Assembly: GCA_013368445.1 (NCBI GenBank)
Contig: JAACJO010000017.1
Coordinates: forward strand, 248,001-312,000
Direction of reading: 5' to 3'
Length of the DNA stretch: 64,000 nt
Source of the DNA: Leucocoprinus leucothites
Taxonomy: Eukaryota; Basidiomycota; Agaricomycetes; Agaricales; Agaricaceae
In this document: positions 45,341 through 58,504 of the stretch, piece by piece
Numbering within the stretch: the first letter of the stretch is position 1
Layout of the letters: every line of letters begins with the position of its first letter
The notes under the pieces: generated by a model
What the model was told of the DNA's origin: nothing
Databases searched by the model: none
The model's input: only the letters and a program-made list of their open reading frames with translations
Program-made: the position numbers and the translations under genes

Positions 45341-45959
45341 CAAATGTGTACCGTACTTAGATCATTCTCTTAGATTTCTTGTGTTTGTTTTGCGTGATCA
45401 TAGGCCTCGGTACACCTAAGTACTGGTTGGGCGGTGATTAGTCTAAAATTTCCACAGTTGGACTGCTACTAGTAGACTGGTGGCTGACTCGACGGAATCA
45501 TGTCATTTTCGCGGCCTTGGTAACATGGACTAGTCTCTGTCAGTGGTTCCGACAACAATAAAGCCGGACACCTTAGTACTGACGTCAATGGTGCCTTCGG
45601 CTACTTCAACACAGTGACCATTTCCAAGTGAGCTTAGTGTGCAGCCACTATTATGTAGGCTGACCGAGCATTTACCACTCTCGCCGTCGCAACCTGACTT
45701 TTACCGTCTACCACTTACTTAGTCAATCCACCGGGGAACATTTGACGCGGAGCGCAGCAGCAGCAACTTCGATTATTTGGAGTCGATCGCCGAATCGGCC
45801 GATTGCGTTTGTCTAACTTTTCGCGTCCCTGTCTTGATTTGTGGCTAGGAAGTATACCCTCTCCATCATGTTTCCGGGCTTTGGAAGTGTGTTCCTGGAT
45901 TGTTTGGAATAACCAGGAGAATATCATAACGATTGACTTGACGCAAAATACCTCTATCA

Positions 45960-47030
45960 CTCAAGTTGGCTTCACGCGATTGATGTCTGCATAAACCACG
46001 CCAATTGGGAGGCCAGCCGTCATTCGATGTCTTGATCTTGATACAAGCCCCATCGACATGAGCATCAAGCTTCTTATGACTTGTTGCAACCTCTACAAGC
46101 TGGTGGAAGGACTGGAGTGAAACACATCTCGTCCTGGCAGCTACGGTCTATAAAAGATACCCAGTCGTTGGCACAGAGTAAACAAGGGCGGCACAGCCTA
46201 GGACATTGAAAACCGGCGCGATACACGTTGTGCCTCCGATGAATATCTCAGCCCCTATTCTGTTGCCGACTAGCATCACCCACAACTGCTGGCGAAGAGA
46301 AAGGAAGGCTACATGAATGTAATATTTTTCGTGGAAGATGCTTTCATCTCGTAATCACAGGTGTAAGGAGAGGGAACGTGCCCAGCATGCTTGCGGAGTT
46401 CGTTCGAGCAGGTATGAATCTTATGTTCCTTCCCTGCTTGGGCAAGTCGGGTGAGTTACAGAGCTTGTAGCGGCCATCCAGCTCTTCCTCAGCCAATACT
46501 TCAACTTCTTAGCTCACTGCTCTGGCAGCTGGCTCCGGGAAGCTTTCATCCATCCCACCAGTGCTCACTACTGCGAGCTCCATTGGGAGTAGTGTTGATG
46601 CATCTTGCGGGTCCGATGTCGTCGTCCCTCAACCTCAGGCTGCGGCTCCCAGGTAATCAGTTGGAAGAACACCCGGTACGATAACCTGTCTGAATGTTTC
46701 ACGACCTCACAGGCCGACTTGGGTTCCATGGCGTCCAAGCCAATGGCTAGTGCGACTCAAGAAGGCGTAGTGAGCGCTCTTCGTGCGGTAGATGGACATA
46801 TCTCGGAGAACTGGGAGGATGATACATGAGGAAGGGCTTGATAGAGCTTTGGGGAGTCCGCTATCAGTTTCACTGGTATTTATGGATGCAAAATGAAGCT
46901 ACTTCGTTCCTACTCTTGCGAAAAACCCACTAGATCAGTAGTACAACGGGATCATAGCACATAATACGGCAGACTCGCGAAAGAAGTCTGCTTTCCGAGT
47001 GTGGGGTATTTATGCTCTCGTATTATGAGG
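45960..47030. other. Degenerate left part of unit B, unidentified
   Basis: Counterpart of 39690-40760 with additional indels. No intact gene. The stretch DMSIKLLMTCCNLYKLVEGLE is open but ends in a stop. Confidence 0.35.
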
Positions 47031-47039
47031 AACAGCGCA

Positions 47040-48598
47040 TCAGTATTTATGCAATATGATGTCAAACGTGAATTCCCGCTTGCGCCTGAAATCCTGCACA
47101 GTCTGCCAACGAAAATCCCAGCTAATTCGCCTCAAGCTCGGCTCGATGCCAGGCCCCTTCCGGACTGGCCGAATTTTTATTGTGCGCAGAGCAGGGAACC
47201 GTGTTGCAATTTCCAGCCACGCTAACTGCACTCCGTCAATCTCTATGTTACAATTGCCAAGCTAAAACACCTACCAGAGGTTCTGCATTTTTCAGCTGAA
47301 CATCCTCTGCGCTTACATGTACATGGATGTCTAACTCTTCCAATACTTGAAACAACCCCACGTTCTCTGCTATATGCTTCCTCGATGTCTCCTGCCATGA
47401 CGAGATCCGATCGATATGGATGGCCAGTGAACTCAGAGTAGCGCAATGGCGTTGGAGAGCGGAAAATAAATTATGAATAAGGGATGGTGCATCGTCGCGG
47501 GTATCGTAGGATTCGATGAAAAATCTCTCCAGGCCATTGAAAGAGGAGATGTACTCGATGATCTCAGGTGGATGGAGGGCCGTGATTGAGATGTTCCTGA
47601 GATGGATATCCTCTTTGCGTAAGATGTCAAAGATCTTCCCCAGGTCGACTAGGGTGTGATAGGACTCGATTGCGAGGTCTTTGAGGTTTCTGAGGTGACG
47701 TATGTTGGAAATGAGGTCCTCGGAGGAAATGGTGACACCTCGAATGGCCAGCTTGCGTAGTTTCAATGGATCTTTCAGCAAGGACCAGCTTTCTATCAAT
47801 GCGTCGAGGGGCTGAGGGTTTAGAACCCAATGCATATTGTGGCGTGCTATCATCCCAACGGACACTCTTTCTAGGTTTGGGCACCTCCCGAGCAAGCTTG
47901 ACACCTCAGCTGTGAGATTTGAGTTTAAATGTTCGCGGAGATCCCATGATAAAGAAAATGCATGAAGTCCGGAGAGGGGTTGGAGAGACAATTCTGGTAG
48001 TGGGTGGCCACCGCAGATGATCAAGGCGAAATCTTTGAGGGTTCGGTGTGAGCTGATAATCCGGATAACATTGTTAATTCGAGCTGTACGAGCGTTGTCA
48101 ATGGTCTCAGGATAAACATCCAAACTTTGGTGATGCTATTCAGTGTCAAGAGGTCTTCCAGTTCACGATTATCACTCACATGAAAGAAGTTAAACTATGC
48201 ATGATTACTACAAAGGTAGTCCACAGGTTTGTCCAAAGTACCATATCATCGTCTGTAAAAGAAGATTGGTCCATGTTGATCCTCAAAGATCGGGTGTGTT
48301 TGAATACGGTTGTTTTGTGAGCAGATATGTCTGATATCATGGCATGGCATCGCCGTAGAGAGATAAAAGAGTTGCTTCCAGCTCCGGAAGTAAAAGAAGA
48401 AAAAAGGTGTGGGGTGACTAGAACACTGAATCTTCTCGATAATCTTCTCAAGTCTTTCAGTGTCGGCGATGGATGGACTTCAACCTAGACGGTGTATAAG
48501 GGTGCCTTGGATAAATATGGGAAAAGGTGGCTGTAGCCTACGTATGCTATTATGTTGAGTAGGATGTCGTCCGGCAACTGTTCAAGCCCTGATGCCAT
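47040..48598 (-). CDS. F-box-like protein F1, copy B
   Basis: Start MASGLEQLPDDILLNIIAY at 48598, closer to an F-box consensus than copy A (LPDDIL). After an intron come the second motif half and RRLSRRFSVLVTPHLF. The long exon is open (ELSLQPLSGLHAFSLSW, CPNLERVSVGMI, LKLRKLAIRGV). The last intron has the same GTAGGT...TGCAG form as in copy A, joining AEPL to LAWLEIATRFPAL, ending IILHKY. All exons intact. Divergent partner of F2B. Confidence 0.75.
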
Positions 48599-48981
48599 AT
48601 CGTTCAAATTCGAGTTGGGAGAAGACGAAGATCAAGCGTAGAGATCGCCGTAGATCAGAGCTTAGAGGGATAATGAATGACCCACCACGCTGGTGAGATC
48701 TACATACTAAATATAGCATATATTGTTGACACCACTGGTAGCCGCATGGCCAGCACCAAGTCGTTGGGCTTCAGGTATATAAGCCCATCGTTGAACGAGA
48801 TAAAATTTCCTCAAACCAACGCTGGCTATCTGGGTTCAATATAGAATGTCCACAACTCGTACGTGATTCCATTCAGTATTCAATGCCTTGCCCAGACAGC
48901 TTGACGTAAGTTCAGTTCCCAACTTAAAACACGCACGTTTTGACTAGACGCCCTTGTTCGCTTTGTCCTTTTCCCTCTGCC
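48599..48981. promoter_or_regulatory. Shared divergent promoter, pair B
   Basis: 383 bases, with TATA box tatataag at 48776-48783, GTTGAACGAGATAA downstream of it, and the predicted 5'-UTR intron (GTAAGT to TTTGACTAG) as in pair A. Confidence 0.7.
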
Positions 48982-50383
48982 ATGTCACACCCAGAGCCTG
49001 TGCAAGATGGCTTTGCAACTGTCCCCGACGATACCATCCGCGATATCTCATTTTATCTGGACAGGAAGAGCTACCTAGCGTTTTCCGGAGCCTGTTCGAG
49101 GCTCAGGGAGCTCCTCTTGGGCGACCTCTTCGAGAACAAGGCTATCCAAATCGATCCAACGGACCCACACACCTCTGATCGGCTACCGCATCCCTCCAGA
49201 CTGGAAGAATACATCTCAAGGGTCATAGTGAAGCAACCTGATGGGAGCAGCGATATTCTCCTTCATTCGGCCTGCAATGCCTTCTTACAGAGACTGCAGC
49301 AACTTCATGCTGTGGGATTCCACGGCGTGAATTTCCAATCCGTCTCACAGGATCAGTCTATGTTCCGGAACCTCTCTATAGCTCTCAGGCATACAAGTGT
49401 GCTTGCCATCATCGAACAGACCACAGCCTTTCCTCCTCATATACTTGCAAACTGCCTGAAACTCGAAGCTCTCGCACTTGATCTCAGATCTATCACTCGC
49501 TCGGTATATGGCCCGGTGTGGAATCAGTGGTTATTGGAACCGAATGGGGAGCCAGCAAGACCGAAGGACGTTACCCTTTTCGGGAATACTACTGGGATGA
49601 GGCGGTTTGGGGAGTTCCTGGAGACAAAGGGCCAATTCTCTTTTGAAAGGGTTCGTCGGCTGAAGCTCACGTACGACGAGTACCAACCGGGTACGGGGAA
49701 CGTCACTTCAAGAGCATTTTCCATCTCGAACACTGGGGAACGCAGGCCCTATGTGGTGGAGAATCCTTCAAACTCGGAAAGGGCTGGGTCAATTTTGAGG
49801 CATGTGGGTACAGCATTAGTATACCTTGAGCTGAACGTACGGCTTTTTGGTGAGTAACCGAGTCTTTGTGTTTGATGCAACACCACTAATTGCCGGGGCG
49901 GGCTTAGATATATCCCAGTTTGGCATACCTACAAAAGACTTGGAGGGCCTTTGCAACCTACGCTATCTCAAGGTGACCCTGACTATCAGAGCCAAGTATT
50001 TCACGAGAATGCAGGATCCGTCGGACCCGTGGCTGATCTCATTGATGAAGAGTTTACCACCGCATCCTACATCAGAAAAACTTCACCTTCACTACAAGAT
50101 ACTCCTAGAGAAAAACGGAGGTCCTGACGATGAATCAGGAGCGCTGAAGATGCTCCAATCGTTCATAAGCCGAGTGCTTGATCGATATTTCGTTGATAAG
50201 AAATTCGCCAACTTGAAGCAGATTCAACTTCAGGCCGGAATGTTTAGGAATGGCCATGCGCCTCTGATAGCACAGGAGCATGATGCTGATGTATTCTTTC
50301 CGTCCATCCCTGAAAACGGACTCTCTCGGAGTGCGGAAGTCTGGGTGGCACACTCTCCCCAGTTCACACAATCCCAGGCATGA
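48982..50383 (+). CDS. F-box protein F2, copy B
   Basis: Exon 1 runs from 48982 to about 49847 and exon 2 from about 49909 to 50383. The intron (GTGAGTAACC ... GGCTTAG) contains a stop, which proves it must be removed. F-box VPDDTIRDISFYLDRKSYLAFSGACSRLRELLL, then the same body as copy A with LCNLRYLKVTLTI and LKQIQLQAGMFRNG, ending FTQSQA. One extra codon in the SSDILLHSACN stretch compared with A. Intact. Confidence 0.82.
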
Positions 50384-50511
50384 ACTACTCAGCGGAATAA
50401 AATGGGCTCGCTTTGGAATCACTAATGTTGCCGTTTCGCATTTCCGTCACCTTATTGTAGGACTTTGAATTTGTAGTTCATAATTGAATGCCCTCCTAAT
50501 ACTCGAACCAC

Positions 50512-50754
50512 CTATGACTGAAGGTCCATAAGTACTGCACCAATTGATTCAACCCGCATTGTGTTCACCCATGAGTAAATGATATGTAGTTCATCAAGTG
50601 CCAGATATTCGTCCTGAATCAAAACATTTAAATCATCTGTCAAAATCTCCCCGAGTTCTGTGTGTTTCTTTGTATTCGACATCAGCCCTGGATGTGCAGC
50701 TGATCGACCGAACAATGATATCAAGGCTGCCAGTGTGGCCCAAGTGGACCTCAT
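50512..50754 (-). CDS. Small hypothetical protein, copy B
   Basis: 80 codons, as copy A with Asp to Gly near residue 16, Thr to Ala near 73 and two extra residues at the end. Same caution: may be chance. Confidence 0.3.
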   Translation of the reverse strand: MRSTWATLAALISLFGRSAAHPGLMSNTKKHTELGEILTDDLNVLIQDEYLALDELHIIYSWVNTMRVESIGAVLMDLQS

Positions 50755-51574
50755 GATGTCAGGAGTATTGTGAACTACAGTGACTCTTGAAGTTTGAGCC
50801 TAGTAGGTTATATCATATTTATCAAGGACGGTTTAATCTTTACTCAGGCCCAGTCGAGGGGGGTCGTACTTACTATACCGATGATCAATCGCTCGCTACA
50901 AAGTCGGTGACTGATTATTATCAAAACCACAAAATGAGTCTGCACGCTGAGCATCTCCCGCCCGCCACTGGCATCATCATCTTCAGCGACGGTGATGACT
51001 CTCCTCAAACTATTAATACAAACATTTAGCGAAGTTTAACAGACTTGCGCGGCGTGAACACTAGTCTTTTTTTTCTGCCGTCTGATGTCTAAGGCTTAAA
51101 CTTGACTTCAGCGCGTACGAGCGTCCTGCACTCCCTTGCAACTGCGAACTTCACGCAGACCGTGTAATGTTATTGATGTATATTTCCAGTGACAGGAGGT
51201 CATTTACTACGCTGAGCGCAGAAAAAAATTTACCCACCCACATATATCAATCACGGACGCGGAGCACATTAACTTCCGTTATCTATGTGATACTTTAACC
51301 GACAATTCACCTCCATGCTATAACTGATTCCCACTCTGCACGTCTCGGCCGTGTTGGAATCATCCACTGCATTCAAGATAAAATGATGTCGACTACTTGT
51401 GACTTCAAAAGTTCAAAGTGAGGGCAACCCCATTGAAAAATCAAGGTACTGATCCATGGGGTTCAAATATAGGTCAAGAACGTGCATTATTATCCATCAA
51501 CCTTGTGATCACAAAGGCTAGCGGCCCACCGGGATGATCTTTCCACCTCCTAAGAATAACTTCCCACTGGCTTC

Positions 51575-51606
51575 GATTGATGATCGATCATGATCGATCA
51601 TGAATC
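51575..51606. repeat. Palindrome in unit B (one mismatch)
   Basis: Same 32-base GATC-rich palindrome as at 45309, with a single base change near its right end (TCAATC to TGAATC). Confidence 0.85.
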
Positions 51607-52554
51607 CAAATGTGTACCGCACTTAGATCATTCTCTTAGATTTCTTGTGTTTGTTTTGCGTGATCATAGGCCTCGGTACACCTAAGTACTGGTTGGGCGG
51701 TGATTAGTCTAAAATTTCCACAGTTTGACTGCTACTAGTAGACTGGTGGCTGACTGGACAGAATCATGTCATTTTCGCGGCCTTGGTAACATGGACTAGT
51801 CTCTGTCAGTGGTTCCGACAACAATAAAGCCGGACACCTTAGTACTGACGTCAATGGCGCCTTCGGCTACTTCAACACAGTGACCATTTCCAAGTGAGCT
51901 TAGTGTGCAGCCACTATTATGTAGACTGACCGAGCATTTACCACTCCCGCCGTCGCAACCTGACTTTTACCGTCTACCGTTTACTTAGTCAATCCACCGG
52001 GGAACATTTGACGCGGAGCGCAGCAGCAGCAACTTCGATTATTTGGAGTCGATCGATAATCATTCATTGTGCCACCATCATTGTGATTCAAAGTTGAGTA
52101 AGTGAACCTATGAACCCCCACACCACAGCACTTGTCGCGCGGAGGCGAATAAGTCCCCTCAATTTTCAGCGTTTCCATGATAACTAAGTAGGCTCTATGA
52201 TCCGCAACTACGTGCCAAATTGTGACTCGTCGTACGCAGTGAACAGGAGCAGCGTAAAACGTGAAATGCAAAACATACCAGGCACCGTTTATACTGAGTA
52301 TTCGTTCTGAGAAGCTGAAACCCGCATAGAACGGAGCTTCCTCTGTCATTCATTTGGAAGGGTCGTGGTGATGTCGAGTAAACATTTCTAACGCTATGTA
52401 TCCCCAATTGCGTTGCCTGCTTAATTGTGTTGCACAGCACAGCTATATATCCTTCCAACGAGCTACAGACTCAGTACTCATCATAATAAGATTACCGCCA
52501 ACTTACTGGTTGAAGTTGGAGTTGAGGTTTGAGGCACGTCAACGACGCGCTGTC

Positions 52555-53640
52555 AACGACCGTCGTGATAGTGGTGACCTGAGGGTGAGGGTGCCGTCGG
52601 CGAATGGTATCATGCATATGTCACCTTATAATGAAATCTATCAAGCCACAAAACCTTTCTCGAGAGCGGGAGCTCTTTGTGCGGGTATATCAACGATCAA
52701 CGACAAGACAGGCACCACTACCGCTACTGCAGTACTACCACCGCAACGTACGGAGAGCTCAAACTTGAAGGTGAGTTGAAAGGCTCCAAAAAACCAAGAC
52801 CATGCTAGCAGCTAAAGCGACCAGTGTGGTTCTGGTCGCATCAGCATCAGATGGCTTGGTTAATTAGATCCTTTTTTGGGGCGTAAACTCGGTGCAAGGA
52901 ATTTAGTAGCGAGTTAAGCATCTAGATTCTTCAACCAGGGACTGCGTTCAGTGCTAATGTCCTGAATTGCGAAGGGCGGTGTTGTTGTTAGGGAGCCAGG
53001 GTTAAAGCAATGGACAAGGTTTTGTTTTAGCGTTTAGCTTGCGACTTGTAGGTATTAAGTGCTAAGATACTTTACCAGTGACTTGGGGGGGTGCCCCCCT
53101 GGAGATACGGCGACGAGTGTGTATGGAGAAATGATGATACCAGTGATGGTTACTCTAGCTGTGGTAGTAGAGGGTAAAGAACAGTCCGACCCTATACGAT
53201 ATGTCACTATGCAAAGATGTTTGAGACTCGAGACGCCGCTGGCCGGGTAGAAAGGACACAATAATAGTGTTTCGAATATCATGCATACAAGGGTTTTCCG
53301 AGGGTATCGAGGCTTTCAGGGATACGATTCTCGCAGTACTGCTATACCTTCGAACGAGTTTTCGAAGCGACTCGGATGTAGTGCATCGGTGCCTACAACT
53401 TCCCCCAGACTCCGGTCAACTCACCTCAAGTGATCCGGCACAGCTTTTGTTCAAGTGTTCGTGTGTGCATTGGGGGTCTTCATTTGAACATCCTCATGCC
53501 GTGGTGGAGTGACAAATGTGAGAAAGTGGATTGGAACCAGGTCAAATTCAAGTCAGAAATGTCAAAGCTCGGGCAGAGGCTCGGGGGCATGGGACCTGTA
53601 TCCAAGGCCGATGAACGCACATTTCTATGATTAGAGACCC
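52555..53640. repeat. Inverted repeat X, left copy
   Basis: About 1 kb matching the reverse complement of 62930-63990 with many substitutions and indels. Shared pieces include a frame with DKTGTTTATAVLPP (52700-52745), the stretch CAGATGGCTTGGTTAATTAGA and, at about 53270, a frame starting FRISCIQGFSE (FRILCVQGFSE in the other copy). Decayed gene remnant of unknown family. Confidence 0.7.
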
Positions 53641-54795
53641 CCCTTACACCCCTTTTGGTTTTGATTTCCGGGGTTGGTTGATCTGATCTGATTTAGCGTT
53701 TATCGCGCTCTCGGAGACAAAATGCAGTCAGTTGACGCCCATATAGGCTGCTTCCATGAGATGGATGATCTGTTTGTTATGTGATAATAATGTGCCAGCA
53801 CTCCAAGCTCATAATAAGCCAGAGGAGTAAGGATACACCGACTACCAAAAAAAATTCCATTACAATAGCGATGTGATGACTGCGCCCGGTTATCAGTTCC
53901 CGTGATAAACGGAGATAGAATACACAAATGGTAGTAAATCCGTATGTTCGCAAATCATTGAAGGACGACAAGCTCGAGCACAAGAGAGCTGGCGTCTCGG
54001 AAGCGGCGCGGTGACACATCTGCTGTGAGGCTGGTCTGCCAGCGTAAGGTAAATGGCGGCCGTTAATTTGTTGCGGCACTGGTATGCGGAACAAGAAAGG
54101 GGGGTTCTCCCTGAAACGCGGATTGTTTCATGGTTGTATTTATGGACATAAACAAAATACACGTGAAGATATGCAGATGTCCCTTGTCACGGAAGGCTTG
54201 GCGTACGAGGGCAGGATGAAACACAGACGGAGGAACGACAGCAAGGTTGCGGGACCGGGGCGGTTCAGGGGATTTGAAAAGGCGAGTCCAAATGGTGAAA
54301 ACGCTTTCTTGCTCATCCCGTACAACTCGTGCTCTTGATCCTCTGGTACGTTTATTTTATTTCTGCAGCTCCATGTTCGAGAAGACAACGCCGCTGATGG
54401 CCCACGTCCAGGCAATCAGGAGAAACACGCGGAATATGGCGCTTTCAGTGTCCGGATTCCCAGAACCTATTCGACCAACAGAACCAAATGCAGATCCATC
54501 ATTAGAGAGATCAGAGAAAACGACAGAATCTCAAGATGTGGTGAAGAATTTCCGTTCTCGCCCCCGCTTCTTTGGCTCACAGGCTGGACTGAACAAGTTG
54601 GCCGACTCTATCATTCATTCTGAATTTTCCCACAGCTCGCTCGGACCTCTCTGTTCCAACTCAAGCGCCCACCATTACTCCTTTGACCCGTCCAGCATCC
54701 TCCCCGACCTCTTTCCCAATCCTCTCCTTGCAAACCGGTTTTCCGTCGTTTCACGCCTCCCAACAGCAAATTTTATTCCTGCCTACGTGTATACC
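53641..54795. other. Region upstream of the disordered-protein gene
   Basis: About 1.15 kb. The frame of the downstream gene stays open back to 54247, so an earlier start (MFEKTTPLM near 54373) is possible. A CT-rich stretch at 54640-54740 looks more like promoter/5'-UTR. Nothing else recognised. Confidence 0.45.
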
Positions 54796-57700
54796 ATGTC
54801 GGCAGACGCTGAATTCGACACAGATGCCCATCAGGAGTCTCAACAGCCGGTTTCTACTTCTGTCTCCAGAAAGCCAGTGGAGGGTGCAGTTTCGCCAGCC
54901 CTTACACTAAATGCATCTTCTCCTCGGGTCACCGTTGACACACCAACGCGTCGTGACGCGGCCATATATTCTGCTCTCAAAACTGGACCAATTGATCCTG
55001 CATCTCCCATCCCTCCTCTCCCATCACCCACTCCCAACACCCGTATATCTACATCACCACCTCAAACTAATTCCCCCGCTCCAAATATACCGTCTCCCTT
55101 TCCCACTACTGCTGGTCCGGCGCCGAGTAAGTCACCGGCAGCGCCAGGTTCTCCCTCCTCAAGGCCTAACATTACCATTAATACCGCCGGGCTCTCGAAT
55201 CCGCTGGCGCCTGCTTCTTTGCAACAACCAATTCTTTCTCAATCACATCCTCAGCCCCCTTCGCAGAATACGCCAAATTCTCGAGTGTTGATACCTGCTG
55301 CTGCCAAGCGGAATCCGAGCCCTCAGAACAGAGGTGGCATCAATTTACGATATCAGTCCATGGCCATCGTCGATCCTGGTAGTTCCAATTCAGGTGATTG
55401 ATGAAAATTGCCTCCTCTTCCCCAGGGCCACTCAACTGACACATCTCACTCCTCTAGCTTCATCCTCACGTATGGCTAAAGGAGACAGAAGCGTACCCTC
55501 GTCAACTAGAAAATCGTCTCAGGGCCGTACGCATCGGTCTAAAGCTAGTCCGGCACCACGGGCTAATACGCTTGAGGCCATCCCTAATTCTTGGGCATCT
55601 GCTTCTCGGCCCAGCGATTTGCGGCCTGTCTACCCCAGCAACAACAATATCGCTCAACCTCAGGCCTTGAAGCCTCCACCGCGGACAGGTGCTAGCCTGC
55701 CAGTGCCTCCACGCCCACCATCAGTTCCTGCCACTCCCCCTAGAGCTGCCCGACCCAATGTTGTTCGGTACTCGCGGTCAAGATCCGCCGATAGGACACA
55801 TCTGAGTTCTCGAGTCGCAGGACCGAGAATGCCACGACAGCCTGTCCCCCAGCTTGCCCAGCCCACGCCAAAACGTCTGTCATTGGGAATGGTTATGAAC
55901 ACGTCTAAATTGGTTAGCGCCTCTACACCTGCTGCATCAATCCAAGGACCCTCGATATCATCCTTATCATCTTCGCTTCCCAAGTCTTCCATAATCGCCT
56001 CTTCGACGGCAACAAAGGTATTGCCGATTCGAAGCATACCTTCTTCACCTACAGGTTCACCCTCACTTTCCTCTCATGTTCCCGCGATTGCTCGTCTGCC
56101 GATTTCGGGATCTCCGGATTGGAAACGTGAAACTTCACCTCCACCTACATCCCCGCCTTATCGTTCGGCACCCCTCGTGCCGCCAACACCCTTCCGCGCA
56201 TGGCCTGGATCAGCCACACAACCTACTTCCCCTGTATCTCCTTCCTCGCCTCCTCCTCGCGCTCTGCCGCCTGTTTCACATTCGCCTTCATTCCGCTCGG
56301 CACCTATAGTACCTCTATCACCATTCTCCAGTTCATCCCTGCAGTCACCAAGGTCAACCACACCTGCGATTGCTATCACTAGTCCCACGACTGCCACTGC
56401 TTCCACCGCTACCCCTACAACCAGTGGTCATACCACTTCTCCTGTGACGTCTCCTGCATCTGGTGGTGATACAGGAGTAGATGTCAACGAGGAAGAGGAG
56501 CAAGAGGTTTTGGTGAAGGGGGCTAGGCGAACGTCGAGTCCTGATTCGCCCACTTCTGTGCTGTCATATGCGAGTGTCACTATATTCACCAAACGCAAGT
56601 CTGCTAGTTCGGGTGACGGTGTCAAAGCGGTTGAGGAGGAGGGGGAGAAGCTGTCAGATTATACCCATATCCTGCAATCATACCCGCGCAATCGTAATTC
56701 TAATGATCCCGAGCTCGACCAGTATCTCCAGCACCTCCAGCACCGCCATCACCATATACAACATCATCAATACCTCGACGAGGACGAGGATGACGCTGAT
56801 GAGGATGCAGGTGAACGTAGAATCGAAAACAGCCAATTCAATCCCGGTCGCCCGATATACGAATGGGGACTAGAAGAAATCGGACACTACAGCGACCAAC
56901 TCATTCGTTTCCCAGCCACTACCACCACTACCACCACATCATCCGACACCGACGGTGAAGGAGGACCCGTTGTCGAAGTATTCGTGGATAACGTATACTA
57001 TGATGAGATGGAGCGTAGTCCCTCTCCTATCATATACGCAAGGCCCAGAGGAAGTGACTCGGATTATGGTTCTGATGATGAATATGGCGCCGCGAGGCGG
57101 AGAAGAGCAAGGAGAATAGCGAACGATGCTAACAATAAGAGCGACAACAATTCGGGTCGGGGTGCTAGTCGAAGTCGTAGTCGACCGGGTAAACCGACGC
57201 GTCCGGCACTTGGACCCGATTCATCCGTTCCTTCTGCATTCTTGAACGCTGGAGGTATGGGTCTTCCTCCTGCACCTCCAAGCACGGAGGGTGAAGGATC
57301 CAAAGGATTCTCAAACGACACGCCTGCTCCCCATTCTGCTGGTGGTGCAGGACCGGCGTCGCCGATATCGTATCATTCGGACGACTCGTCGTTGAATTAT
57401 TACGCGATGAAACAGCCTAGGAGGAAGAGGAGAGAACAGTTGAGGTCGTATAGATACAGTTTCCGACCCCCTGTTCCTCCTTCGTCGCCACCTGGTCCAA
57501 GTCCCATATCTCCTCAACACCTCGCTCCATTGCCCAATCCGAACATCATCGCTGGAGGAGAAGGAAGAGTCGGAAGCCCTCGTAGCCCCTCGCCAATTCT
57601 CTACGCTCGTCGCAGGTCGCTTGATTTCATCGCCGATTCAGATTCCGACATTGACTCCTTGGACGAAACGGGTGGAACACAAGACATTGGATCATGGTGG

Positions 57701-58504
57701 GGTGGTTCGATCACTCCTTATGGGTTTCTTTCATCTCAGCCTGTTGGCGCTGGTGTTGGTAGGACGACGACAAAGAAGGTGAAAAGGAGGACGGTTCAGC
57801 CTAGGTCGTTCTTACACGAGTACTCGACTCCGCCGGAGGTGCCTCAGCCTTTTGCTGATGATGTAGATGAAAGGGAGAGGAAGGAGAAGGCGGAGAAAGG
57901 AGAGAGGGAGAGAGGAAGGAAGAGGGAGCGTGCGTTGATTCCGATGCCACTCGCGAATTACAATAGAGCCGAGAAGGAGAAGGAGAGGGAGAGGGATGAG
58001 AAGGAGAAAGAGAAAGAAAGGAAGGAGAAAGAGAAGGAAAAGGATAAACCGAGGGCGAGAAAGACGAGTCGAGGGATATTCGACGAATTGGCAGCTGTGG
58101 CTGCTCGCAATACAATCTCAACTCGAAAACAAACACAAGGCACCACCAGCACTACCAATACCACTTCCGCCGGCAACTCACGTAGTCGTTCACCCAAGAA
58201 TAAAGAGAAACGTAAATGGGTATGGGACCTCAACGTCGGCAATTCTTCGTCAAAGGATAAATCGGAGAGAGTTGGAGATTCGTCGACATCAGGATCGACC
58301 ACCGGTCATGCGAGTGCTGAAGGTGGACTTGGTGGTAGTAGCGAGATGGTGTTAGATATTGGTGGTAGCAGTGGTCACAGCCATGGTGGTGTAGGGGGAA
58401 CGTACGACGACTGGAGCGCGGAGTGGGATGAGAGTCCGACGACTGGGACAAGGAAGAAGAGGAAGCAAAAGAGGCACAGTTTGGCTGGGCTTGAGTTTTT
58501 GTGA
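54796..58504 (+). CDS. Large Ser/Pro-rich, mostly disordered protein (hypothetical)
   Basis: Exons 54796-55378 and 55458-58504 (intron GTAGTT...CTCTAG) give 1209 residues in one frame. Start MSADAEFDTDAHQ in ACCATGTCG context. There is no known domain. The order is Ser/Pro/Thr-rich N-terminal half, a His-rich patch (LQHRHHHIQHHQYL) and an acidic stretch (DEDEDDADED). Repeated short motifs follow (RSPSPIIYARPR near the middle, PRSPSPILYARRRSLDFIADS further on, SPISYHSDDSSLNYYAMKQ). A long Lys/Glu/Arg helix follows (REKAEK to EKEKERKEKEKEKDKPRA), and a basic end RKKRKQKRHSLAGLEFL. The SPSPIxYARR pair looks like a conserved linear motif, perhaps a phospho-regulated docking site. Location unknown. 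Confidence 0.75.

Larger units (their letters stand above)
39521..45789. repeat. Tandem duplication unit A (6.27 kb)
   Basis: Begins CCGAATCGGCCGATTGCG and ends GGAGTCGATCG. It is repeated head to tail as unit B without any spacer. It contains a degenerate left part, two divergent F-box genes, a small conserved frame and about 1.5 kb of non-coding DNA. Confidence 0.92.
45790..52055. repeat. Tandem duplication unit B (6.27 kb)
   Basis: Direct repeat of unit A, starting at the same CCGAATCGGCC and ending GGAGTCGATCG at 52055, beyond which homology to A stops. The non-coding right third is about 98 percent identical to unit A, the F2 5' coding part about 91 percent, by my counts of sample stretches. 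Confidence 0.92.

Noticed and set aside
52700..52745. DKTGT as the phosphorylation motif of a P-type ATPase
   Set aside because: The motif continues TTATAVLPP instead of LT and no other ATPase segment is present around it.
57801..58302. Ser/Pro and Phe/Leu-rich minus-strand frames of over 100 codons
   Set aside because: Antisense shadows of the Lys/Glu/Arg-rich stretch of the large disordered protein.
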